Below the pieces are notes generated by a model. That model saw only the letters and a program-made list of their open reading frames with translations. It ran no database searches and was not told the DNA's origin. Of a stretch of 22,863 bases of DNA, positions 8,990-16,313 are shown one piece after another; position 1 is the stretch's first letter, and the number at the start of each line of letters is the position of its first letter. The DNA comes from DASXBA01 sp036406475 (GTDB lineage Bacteria; Actinomycetota; Thermoleophilia; Solirubrobacterales; Thermoleophilaceae), in assembly GCA_036406475.1 (NCBI GenBank), contig DASXBA010000125.1, forward strand, positions 1 through 22,863, written 5' to 3'. Made by a program: the position numbers and the translations under genes.

Positions 8990-9347
8990 GCGCAGCCGCC
9001 GCCGGCGGCGCGAGGGGGGTCCCGCGGCCGCGCCCGTCCCGACCAGCGACTACCGCGACGAGGAGGGCAACGTCCTGACCCTGCGGGACGAGCTGAGCGC
9101 CGGCACGCTGACGAAGCTCGGGGAGCTCGACTCGCGAGCCGCCGCGAGCGCCGAGGATCGCTGGCAGCGGCGCGTGGAGTTCCTGTTCGAGCGCCTGGCC
9201 GTCCGCTGGGAGATCGCCGGCCTTCCGCTCGAGGGCCAGAAGGAGCTGCTCGGCCGCTTCCGCATGGCGAGCGCCGACGAGCGGCGGCAGGTGCGCGCGG
9301 CCCTCGCGGAGCACCTCGGAGCGCGCCATCCCGAGATCGAGCTTTGA
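8982..9347 (+). CDS. Short basic-N-terminus protein, function unknown
   Basis: A 121-residue protein I do not recognise. It opens with a very basic stretch (MGKRSRRRRREGG), possibly nucleic-acid or ribosome contacting. A short beta-like segment follows (DYRDEEGNVLTLRDELSAG), and then a mostly helical part with charged and aromatic residues (RWQRRVEFLFERLAVRWEIA, then GQKELLGRFRMASADERRQV). There is no signal peptide, membrane segment or cysteine motif. The GTG start overlaps the end of the methyltransferase gene by eight bases, and GGAGG lies at 8973-8977, so the two are probably cotranslated. It ends 37 bases before the biosynthetic operon. Confidence 0.7.
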   Translation: MGKRSRRRRREGGPAAAPVPTSDYRDEEGNVLTLRDELSAGTLTKLGELDSRAAASAEDRWQRRVEFLFERLAVRWEIAGLPLEGQKELLGRFRMASADERRQVRAALAEHLGARHPEIEL

Positions 9348-9372
9348 CTCGCGCAAACGTGGTCTTCGGAAA

Positions 9373-9378
9373 TAGTCT
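9373..9378 (+). promoter_or_regulatory. Candidate -10 element of the NRPS-like operon
   Basis: TAGTCT fits TANNNT and lies six bases before the GTG at 9385, so the first gene of the biosynthetic operon is probably leaderless. A TTGACT at 9344-9349 resembles a -35 but is 23 bases away, too far for normal spacing, and it overlaps the preceding stop codon. The proposal rests on the -10 only. Confidence 0.45.
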
Positions 9379-9384
9379 TGCTTC

Positions 9385-10533
9385 GTGGCGGGCCCCACGA
9401 CTGCGACGGCGCTTACGCGCGACCCTGGCTGGGTCGCGCGCATCCGCGATCCGCTGGCGCCCGATCGCGCCGAGTCGCCCCTGATCGGCGCGCTGGCGGG
9501 CGAGGGCATCGGGCCCGAGGTGATGGAGGCCGCGCTCACGACCCTCCGGGCGCTCGAGCGGGCCGGCGGAGGTCCTGTGACGGTTGAGACGGGCGGGTCG
9601 ATCGGGCTCACCGCCGAGCGCGAGACAGGAGCTCCGCTCAGCGACGGCGTCGCATCGTTCTGCGCGGACGTGTTCGAGCGCGGAGGCGCCGTGCTCAGCG
9701 GACCGGGTAGCGGCCGCTACGTCTACGACCTCCGCCGCCGGCTCGGCCTGTTCTTCAAGATCAGCCCGATCCAGCTTCGCAACGGGCTGGCGCGCGCGTC
9801 GTCGCTCAAGCCGGAGCTGGTCGACGGGCTCGACCTGCTCGTGGTGCGGGAGAACCTCGGCGGGATCTACCAGGGCACCTCCCAGGAGGTGGCGGCGGCC
9901 GACGGCGAGCGCCTGGTCGAGCACCGCTTCTCCTACGCGGAGCCCGAGGTGAGGCGCTTCGTGGAGGCTGCCGCGCGGCTCGCGCGCTCGCGGCGCGGGC
10001 AGCTGACCGTCGTGGTCAAGCAGGGCGGGCTGCCGCGGCTGAGCGCGCTCTGGCGCGACTGCTCGGAAGACGTCTGCCGCTCGCACGGTGTCGACTGCTC
10101 GTTCGTGGACGTCGACCTCATGGCCTACCGGCTCGTGCACGATCCGCGGGCGTTCGACGTGATCGCCGCACCCAACCTCTTCGGCGACGTCCTCGGCGAC
10201 CTGGCTGCCGTGGCCCTCGGCTCGAGGGGGCTGGCGTACGGCGCCAGCTACAACGAGCGCGGCGACGGCGTCTACCAAACCAACCACGGCGCGGCCTACG
10301 ACATCAGCGGCAGCGACCGCGCCAACCCGGTCGGTCAGATCCTGTCGCTGGCGATGCTGCTCCGGGAGAGCCTCGGCCTGGGCCGCGAGGCCCGCGCGCT
10401 CGAGGCCGGTGTCCGGGCCGTCTGGAGCGACGGCGGGACGACCGCGGACCTGGGTGGGCGGCTCGGGACCGCGGAGATGGCGGCCCGGGTCGGCGCCGCG
10501 GCCGCGGAGAGCATGGCCGCCTCGCCCGAATGA
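9385..10533 (+). CDS. Isocitrate/isopropylmalate dehydrogenase family protein, divergent
   Basis: A member of the beta-decarboxylating dehydrogenase family (LeuB, IDH, homoisocitrate and tartrate dehydrogenases), 382 residues. These enzymes oxidise a 2-hydroxy acid and lose CO2 with NAD(P) and Mg2+. Visible motifs are GEGIGPEVM at the N-terminal nucleotide fold, VVRENLGGIYQG (normally VRELTGGIYFG in LeuB), catalytic Lys212 in VVKQGG, and metal aspartates in FVDVDLMA and NLFGDVLGD. An altered cofactor loop reads NHGAAYDISGSDRANP. By eye against Thermus LeuB, the second substrate arginine (in NLRP) is replaced by FKISP, so isopropylmalate is an unlikely substrate. About 30 extra residues precede the fold. 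The GTG start follows a TAGTCT element, and the stop overlaps the next gene in ATGA. Exact substrate unknown; I infer a precursor-forming step for the NRPS-like protein. Confidence 0.85.
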   Translation: MAGPTTATALTRDPGWVARIRDPLAPDRAESPLIGALAGEGIGPEVMEAALTTLRALERAGGGPVTVETGGSIGLTAERETGAPLSDGVASFCADVFERGGAVLSGPGSGRYVYDLRRRLGLFFKISPIQLRNGLARASSLKPELVDGLDLLVVRENLGGIYQGTSQEVAAADGERLVEHRFSYAEPEVRRFVEAAARLARSRRGQLTVVVKQGGLPRLSALWRDCSEDVCRSHGVDCSFVDVDLMAYRLVHDPRAFDVIAAPNLFGDVLGDLAAVALGSRGLAYGASYNERGDGVYQTNHGAAYDISGSDRANPVGQILSLAMLLRESLGLGREARALEAGVRAVWSDGGTTADLGGRLGTAEMAARVGAAAAESMAASPE

Positions 10534-12338
10534 AGCCGCTGCTGCTGCTCGTCGACCTCCAGCGGGACTACCTCGACTCACCCGGCCTCGAGCCGGCGGC
10601 CGGCCGCGTGGTCGAGCGGGCGGCGGAGCTGCTCGGCGCCTGCCGCCGGCGCGGCGTGCCCGTCGTCCACGCGTGGACGACCGTGAGACGCGACGACGAC
10701 CGGCGCATGCCCCACTGGAAGCGCGACGGCCGCTGGCTGTGCGAGGAGGGGACCCCCGGTCACGAGCCGCCGCCGCAGCTCGCGCCGGCCGAGGGCGAGT
10801 CGGTGGTGCACAAGACGTTCTTCAGCCCGTTCGAGGGCGAGGAGCTCGACGCGATCCTGGGCGCCGAGCGGCCCGACCTGCTGCTGATCGCGGGCGTCCA
10901 CCTCCACGGCTGCATCAGGGCGGCCGTGCTCGACGCCTACAGGCGCCAGCCGCTCGACATTTGGGTGGCGGAGGACGCCGTGGCCAGCGACGACCCGCTG
11001 CACGCGGCCACCACCAGGCGCTATCTCGAGCGGCGCGCGGCACGGTTCGCGCGGGTGGCCGAGATCGTCGCCGAGCTCGACGGGGACGGTGCGCCGGCCG
11101 GCAGCCGGGCACCCACGCTCGACAGCGGCTGGACGATCGAGCCGGCGGCGCTGGAGCGGGCGGCCGACCGGCTCGAGCCGCAGGCGGACGAGCTGGCGCT
11201 CGCGATGGCCGGCGAGATCGGCAAGCCCGTGCGCTTCGGCAGGCAGGAGGTGCTGCGCTCGGCGGAGATGCTGCGGGCGGTGGCCCGACGCGCGTTCGCC
11301 GACCGCCAGACGGAGCCTGCCGGGAGCGCCGAGGTACGGCGGCGGCCGCTCGGGACGGTCGCGATCGTGACTCCCTGGAACAACCCGGTCTACATCCCGC
11401 TGGGCAAGATCGGGCCCGCGCTCGCCTATGGGAACGCCGCGGTCTGGAAGCCGGCGCCCGAGGCTCACGGGATCTCGGAGCGGCTCGCGGAGCTGATGCG
11501 GGACCTGCCGCTGACGCTCGTTCAGGGCGGTGCGCGCGCTGCCGAGGCCGTGATGGAGCACCCGGCCGTGGACGCGGTGACGATCACTGGCTCGTCGGCC
11601 GCCGGCTTCGCGGCCCAGGACGTGTGCGGCCGCCGGCGGATCCCGCTGCAGGCGGAGCTCGGCGGGAACAACGCCGCGATCGTCTGGCCCGACGCCGACC
11701 TCGAGCTGGCGGCGCGCGAGATCGCCGCGGGGGCATTCGCCCAGGCGGGCCAGCGCTGCACCGCCAACCGGCGCCTGATCGTCCACGGCGACTGCCGCGA
11801 GCAGCTGCTCGAGCTCGTGGCGCGCGAGACGGCGGCGCTGCCCTGGGGCGACCCGAGCGACGAGGAGACCGTGATCGGGCCGCTCGTGAGCGTCGCGGCG
11901 CGGGACCGCCTGGCCTCGCTGCTCGCTCGGAGCGGGGCAGAGACGATCCTGCCGCACGGCTCCGATGCTCCGGGCGAGGGCGACGCCTGGCACCCACCCA
12001 CGATCGCCCTCTGCGACGACCCCGGCCACGAGCTCGTCCAGCACGAGAGCTTCGGCCCGCTGCTGGTGGTGCAGACCGCCGACGAGTGGGAGGAGGCGAT
12101 GGCTCTGCTCGACGGCGTGCCCCAGGGCCTCGTGGCGGCGCTGTTCACCGCGTCGGCCGAGCTCGAGGAGCGCTTCCTTGCCGACGCGCGCGCCGGGATT
12201 CTCAAGCTGGGCCGCTCGACGGCCGACGCGGAGGTCGACGTGCCCTTCGGCGGCTGGAAGGCGTCGGGGATCGGCCCGCCCGAGCACGGTAGCTTCGACC
12301 GCGACTTCTACACGCGCGTCCAGGCGGTGTACTCGTGA
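10530..12338 (+). CDS. Cysteine hydrolase (isochorismatase-like)-aldehyde dehydrogenase fusion
   Basis: A 602-residue two-enzyme fusion. Residues 1 to about 185 are an isochorismatase-like cysteine hydrolase with its full triad: Asp9 (LLVDLQRDY), Lys95 (VVHKTFFSPF) and Cys128 (GVHLHGCIRAAVLDAY). The family hydrolyses amides, imides or isochorismate. Residues about 195-602 are an aldehyde dehydrogenase: PWNNPVYIPLGKIGPALAYG, NAAVWKPAPEA (cofactor Lys), TITGSSAAG, Glu376 in AELGGNN and nucleophile Cys410 in AGQRCTANRR. The last is closest in style to AstD-type semialdehyde dehydrogenases. Its usual first 50-70 residues, including the oligomerisation strand, are missing, and the hydrolase occupies that position. 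The ATG overlaps the previous stop and the TGA overlaps the NRPS GTG. Likely role: release or formation of an aldehyde, then oxidation to an acid for the adenylation domain. This is inference. Confidence 0.88.
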   Translation: MKPLLLLVDLQRDYLDSPGLEPAAGRVVERAAELLGACRRRGVPVVHAWTTVRRDDDRRMPHWKRDGRWLCEEGTPGHEPPPQLAPAEGESVVHKTFFSPFEGEELDAILGAERPDLLLIAGVHLHGCIRAAVLDAYRRQPLDIWVAEDAVASDDPLHAATTRRYLERRAARFARVAEIVAELDGDGAPAGSRAPTLDSGWTIEPAALERAADRLEPQADELALAMAGEIGKPVRFGRQEVLRSAEMLRAVARRAFADRQTEPAGSAEVRRRPLGTVAIVTPWNNPVYIPLGKIGPALAYGNAAVWKPAPEAHGISERLAELMRDLPLTLVQGGARAAEAVMEHPAVDAVTITGSSAAGFAAQDVCGRRRIPLQAELGGNNAAIVWPDADLELAAREIAAGAFAQAGQRCTANRRLIVHGDCREQLLELVARETAALPWGDPSDEETVIGPLVSVAARDRLASLLARSGAETILPHGSDAPGEGDAWHPPTIALCDDPGHELVQHESFGPLLVVQTADEWEEAMALLDGVPQGLVAALFTASAELEERFLADARAGILKLGRSTADAEVDVPFGGWKASGIGPPEHGSFDRDFYTRVQAVYS

Positions 12339-15300
12339 TCCCGTCGCCCTGGCTCGCCGCGGACACCGAGTCGTCGATATCCGAGCTCTTCGAGCGGCAG
12401 GTCGCGCTGCGTCCCGCCAAGACGGCGATCGCGGGCACCGACTGGCAGCCGAGCTACGCCGAGCTCGATGCCGCCGCCGGCGGGATCGCGCGCCGGGTGC
12501 GCGAGCGCGCCGGCCGCACCGGGGAGCCCGTCGCGCTGCTCCTCCGCCACGATGCGCCGCTGATAGCTGCGCTACTCGGCGTGCTCAAGGCCGGCGAGGT
12601 CGCGGTGGCGCTCAACCCGAGCGACCCGCCCGCGCGCCTCGAGCAGGTCCGTCGCGACGTGGGGGCGAGCGTGGTGCTGGCCGACGGGGGCAACCGCAGC
12701 CTCGCGCTCGCCGCCGGCTTCGAGGAGAGCCGTCTGGTGCCGGTTCCGGACCGGCCGCCGGCGGGCACGGTCGAGACGGTCGCCCGGGCCCCGTCCGACC
12801 TGGCGGTCCTGATCTACACCTCCGGCTCCACCGGAAGGCCGAACGGCGTGATGCAGCCGCACCGCAACGTGCTGCACAACGTGCTCCGGCTCACCAACGG
12901 GCTCGGGATCGTGTCCGAGGACCGGCTCGTTCTGCTCTCCTCGCTCAGCAGCGGCCAGGGGCTCGCGACGGCCTGGGTTGCCCTCCTGAACGGCGCGACG
13001 CTCTGCCCGTTCCCGATCATGGAGCGCGGCGTGACCGGCCTGCCGCGCTGGCTCGAGGACAACGACGTCTCGGTGATGGTCCTGTCGGCCTCGGTCTACC
13101 GGAACTTCGTGAGAACGCTGAACGGCACGCGTCTGTCCGGGCTCCGGCTGCTGCGACTCGGCTCAGAGGCGGCGCTGCGCTCCGACTACGAGGCCTACCG
13201 ACGCCACTTCCCGCCCGACTGCCTGTTCGCCAACACCTACTCCGCCTCCGAGGCCGGCAACGTGGCCCAGTTCGTGGGCGGCTGCGACCTCGAGCTCGCG
13301 GACGGTGCGCTGCCGATCGGCCGGCCCGCTCAGGACCTCGAGGTGCTCCTGCTCGGCGAGGACGGCGAAGAGGTCCCGCCCGGCGAGATAGGCGAGATCG
13401 TGGTCCGCAGCGATCGGCTCTCGCCCGGCTACTGGCGCAACGAGGAGCTCACCGCCCGGCGCTTCCGGGACGGAGCGTTCCGGACGGGCGACCTCGCGCT
13501 GCGCAGGGAGGGCGGGCTGCTCGTCTGGGCGGGGCGCAAGGACGTCCAGGTGAAGGTGCGCGGGAGCCGCGTGGACCTGTCGGAGGTCGAGGCTGCGCTC
13601 GGCCGGCTTCCCGGCGTTCAGGTGGCGGTCGCCGGGCCGCGGCCGAGCGCGCGGGGCGATACGCGGCTGGCGGCGTACGTGATCCCAGAGCCCGACTCGG
13701 CGGCTGGCGCCGGCGAGCTGCGCCAGGCGCTGCGGACGAGCCTGCCGGACCACGCCGTGCCCACCGAGTTCGCCTTCCTCGACGACTTCCCGGTGAACGC
13801 CCACGGGAAGGTCGACCGCGACGCGCTCGCCGCGCTGGAAGTGGAGGCGCCGCCAACGGAGCCCACGCGGCCCGCCCTGAGCGAGACCGAGGCGCTCGTG
13901 TCGGACGCCTGGGCGCACGCGTTCGAGACCGAGTCGGTCGGACGCGAGGAGAACTTCTTCGAGCTCGGCGGCGACTCGCTCACTGCCGCGGTGGTGGCGG
14001 CGGGCATCCACGGAAGCCTCGGCGTGGAGATCGAGCTCGGCGCTTTCGCCGAGAGCCCGACCGTGGCCGCGATGGCCGAGCTGGTCGAACGGCTTCGCTC
14101 CGGCGCCGCGGCCGGGCGGCCCGAGCTGACGAGGGCGCCGCGCCACGAGCCGCTGCCCTGCTCGTTCATCCAGGAACGGACCTGGCGCCACTCGCGCACG
14201 CCCGAGGAGTCGGCCGCCTACACGGTCTCCTGGGGAGTGGAGGTCCGCGGCAGCCTCGACGTGGCTGCGCTCCGGCGCACGCTGGAACGCATCGTCGCCC
14301 GCCACGAGAGCCTTCGCACCACGTTCGCGGAGCGGGACGGCGATCCGGTGCAGATCGTCCACCCGCCCGGGCCTGTGGAGCTTCCCGTCGAATCTGTGGC
14401 GTCCGAGGCCGAGGCGCGCGAGCTGTTCCGCGAGCGCTCGCTCACCGCCTTCGACGTCGAGCGTGGGCCGCTCGTCCGCTTCCTGCTCCTGCGGCTCGCG
14501 GACGGGTACCACTGGCTCCTCCGCTTCAACCACCACATCAACTCAGACGGCCGCTCCTGGCGGATCTTCTACGACGAGCTGCGCCTGCTCTACGAGGCCG
14601 ACGTGAGCGGGAAGGAGCCGCCGCTGCCCGAGGCCGAGCCGCTCGGCTACCCGGACTTCGCCGCCTGGGAGCGGCGCTGCTACGAGCTGGAGGCCGACCG
14701 CCACCGCGCCGACGTCGACTGGTGGAAGCGGAACCTCGAGGGCGCCCCCGAGCGGATGCCGTTCCCGTTCTCGCGGCGCCGACCCGATCCCGACGCTCCG
14801 ATCGCGGACGGCGTCTTCCTGTTCGGCCTGCAGCCCGAGGTGTCGCAGCGGCTCGAGACGCTGCGCCGCTCGGTGGGCGTGACCTTCTTCATGGTCCGCG
14901 TGGCCGCGTTCGCGGCCCAGCTCGCCGCCGACACCGGCAGCGACGACGTCGTGGTGGGCACGTACGCCACCACGCGCAGGCAGGCCGGCACCCACGACAT
15001 GTTCGGCTTCTTCAGCAACCTCGCTGCCCTGCGGCTGCGCCTCGATCGCGACCTGAGCTTCAGCGACTTGCTCGGCAGCGTCCGCGAGGCGGTGGTCGAG
15101 ATGAGCGCACACAGCGAGATGCCCTACGGGGAGCTGTGCGACGCCCTGCGGGCGGAGGGGGTCGTCCCCCCCGAGCTGCACTCGGTCTTCACCGCCGGGG
15201 ACATCCTGCCGCCCATGCGCTTCGGTGGAATCGAGATGGTCCCGCTCGAGCGCGTCTTCGGCTCGATGCCCTGGGGCTTCAGCATGCAGATGGACCAGTT

Positions 15301-15514
15301 CTGGGAGGCGCAGCGCAATCTCGTTGCCTTCGACGCCCGGGTCCACGATCCGCTGGCGGTGCGCGCCTTCGTGCGCCGTTATGCCCAGCTCCTGGCCGAG
15401 GGGTCCGCCGAGCCCGAGCGGCCGCTGGGGGAACTGCTCCGGCCGGGCGGCGGCCGCTTCAGCCGCCTGCTTCGCGCCGGCAGGCGCGCGCGCCGGGGAG
15501 CCGCGCGGACCTGA
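12335..15514 (+). CDS. NRPS-like protein, architecture A-PCP-C
   Basis: A 1059-residue single-module synthetase in unusual order. The adenylation domain (about 15-505) has core motifs TSGSTGRPNG at 162-171 (the usual PKG lysine is Asn170), NTYSASEAG at 300-308, FRTGDL at 382-387, GRKDVQVKVRG and catalytic Lys492 in NAHGKVDR. At the position of GrsA Asp235, which holds the substrate alpha-amino group, I see Gly207 (LSSGQGLATAW). The acid is therefore probably not an alpha-amino acid. The carrier domain (about 515-595) has the pantetheine serine Ser548 in FFELGGDSL. The condensation domain (about 605-1035) has HHINSDG at 733-739, so its active His is intact. No thioesterase or reductase follows, only a basic tail. 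The GTG start overlaps the previous stop, with AGGCGG seven bases upstream. The C domain presumably releases product onto a free amine, alcohol or another carrier. Confidence 0.93.
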   Translation: MIPSPWLAADTESSISELFERQVALRPAKTAIAGTDWQPSYAELDAAAGGIARRVRERAGRTGEPVALLLRHDAPLIAALLGVLKAGEVAVALNPSDPPARLEQVRRDVGASVVLADGGNRSLALAAGFEESRLVPVPDRPPAGTVETVARAPSDLAVLIYTSGSTGRPNGVMQPHRNVLHNVLRLTNGLGIVSEDRLVLLSSLSSGQGLATAWVALLNGATLCPFPIMERGVTGLPRWLEDNDVSVMVLSASVYRNFVRTLNGTRLSGLRLLRLGSEAALRSDYEAYRRHFPPDCLFANTYSASEAGNVAQFVGGCDLELADGALPIGRPAQDLEVLLLGEDGEEVPPGEIGEIVVRSDRLSPGYWRNEELTARRFRDGAFRTGDLALRREGGLLVWAGRKDVQVKVRGSRVDLSEVEAALGRLPGVQVAVAGPRPSARGDTRLAAYVIPEPDSAAGAGELRQALRTSLPDHAVPTEFAFLDDFPVNAHGKVDRDALAALEVEAPPTEPTRPALSETEALVSDAWAHAFETESVGREENFFELGGDSLTAAVVAAGIHGSLGVEIELGAFAESPTVAAMAELVERLRSGAAAGRPELTRAPRHEPLPCSFIQERTWRHSRTPEESAAYTVSWGVEVRGSLDVAALRRTLERIVARHESLRTTFAERDGDPVQIVHPPGPVELPVESVASEAEARELFRERSLTAFDVERGPLVRFLLLRLADGYHWLLRFNHHINSDGRSWRIFYDELRLLYEADVSGKEPPLPEAEPLGYPDFAAWERRCYELEADRHRADVDWWKRNLEGAPERMPFPFSRRRPDPDAPIADGVFLFGLQPEVSQRLETLRRSVGVTFFMVRVAAFAAQLAADTGSDDVVVGTYATTRRQAGTHDMFGFFSNLAALRLRLDRDLSFSDLLGSVREAVVEMSAHSEMPYGELCDALRAEGVVPPELHSVFTAGDILPPMRFGGIEMVPLERVFGSMPWGFSMQMDQFWEAQRNLVAFDARVHDPLAVRAFVRRYAQLLAEGSAEPERPLGELLRPGGGRFSRLLRAGRRARRGAART

Positions 15515-16313
15515 GCACGCTGTTGCGCCGCAGGCGCGCCCGGCCGAAGACCTTGATCTCGGGCGGCCCGGACTCCGCGACGACGTTGTCCTCCACCGTG
15601 TCGAGCGCGCCCCTGCCGTGCGGTCCCCATATCGTCAAGCCCGGGAAGTGCGTGCGGCAGACGACGTTGCGGCGCACCAGGTTGTTCCCGGAGCCGGGCT
15701 TGAGCTCGATGCCATCCCCCTGCGAGCCGCCGGTGTCATGGACGACGTTGTCCTCGATGCGGCCGTCGTCGAACGAGCAGCTCGCGTCCTGGCAGCCGAC
15801 GTAGATCCCCTCCCCGGGGGTCCCGGCCCTGCCCGTGTCGTAGATCAGCGAGCGGCGAATCGTGACCCGGCGGCAGCCCTGCCCGGGGCGGTTGCACGAG
15901 ATCCCGACGTCCCCGAGATCGTGGAGGACGAGGCCGGTGAGCGTGGCGTCGGCGACCCTGCCGAGGCGCAGGCCGTGGCTGCCGCCGCGGAGCTCGAGGT
16001 GCGCCAGCCGGAAGTGCGAGCCGTCCAGGTTCAACACGTTCTGGCGCCGGTTGCCGACGAGGACCGGCCGCCGCTCCCCGGGCGCTCCCTCGACCACGAT
16101 TGGTTTGGCGGCGGTCCCGCGCCACCGCAGCTGCACGTAGTGCGGGGTCGGATAGGTGCCCGCGTGGATGACGACGCGGTCGCCGGCATGAAGCGAGCCG
16201 AGCCGGGCGAAGAGGTCGGAGCCGGGGCGGATGTCGCTCTTGTGGGAGGGGGTCGAGCCGCAGCCGGCGGCGACGAGCGCCAGCCCCGCCGCCAGGGCTA
16301 GCCGGACCCGCGT
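15459..16313 (-). CDS. Lipoprotein with right-handed beta-helix (pectate-lyase-like) fold
   Basis: A roughly 284-residue secreted lipoprotein. The N-terminus has a hydrophobic core (RLALAAGLALVAAGCGS) with a lipobox-like AAGC. The body starts with the beta-helix entry motif (GDRVVIHAGTYPTPHYVQL, then KPIVVEGAPGE). It then shows repeated rungs such as VTIRRSLIYDTG, GRIEDNVVHDTGGS, GDGIELKPGSGNNLVRRN and DTVEDNVVAESG, as in polysaccharide-lyase or parallel beta-helix proteins. Catalytic residues cannot be assigned. No ATG, GTG or TTG lies near the signal peptide. I placed the start at an ACG six bases after GAGGGG, but a CTG at 16295, coupled to the upstream gene's stop, or a GTG far upstream at 16451 are alternatives. 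It overlaps the methyltransferase end by about 16 bases and the convergent NRPS gene by 56 bases. A carbohydrate or cell-surface role is inferred from the fold only. Confidence 0.75.
   Translation of the reverse strand, partial: TRVRLALAAGLALVAAGCGSTPSHKSDIRPGSDLFARLGSLHAGDRVVIHAGTYPTPHYVQLRWRGTAAKPIVVEGAPGERRPVLVGNRRQNVLNLDGSHFRLAHLELRGGSHGLRLGRVADATLTGLVLHDLGDVGISCNRPGQGCRRVTIRRSLIYDTGRAGTPGEGIYVGCQDASCSFDDGRIEDNVVHDTGGSQGDGIELKPGSGNNLVRRNVVCRTHFPGLTIWGPHGRGALDTVEDNVVAESGPPEIKVFGRARLRRNSVLRSARLPGARACRREAGG

Noticed and set aside
9344..9378. Full -35/-10 promoter TTGACT...TAGTCT before the NRPS-like operon
   Set aside because: The 23-base spacing is too long for a normal sigma-70-type promoter, so only the -10 element is kept.
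11965..15804. Very long forward open frame across the fusion enzyme and NRPS genes
   Set aside because: It is the +1 shadow of two real genes. Its translation is low-complexity Arg/Ala/Pro sequence without domains, an effect of high GC content.
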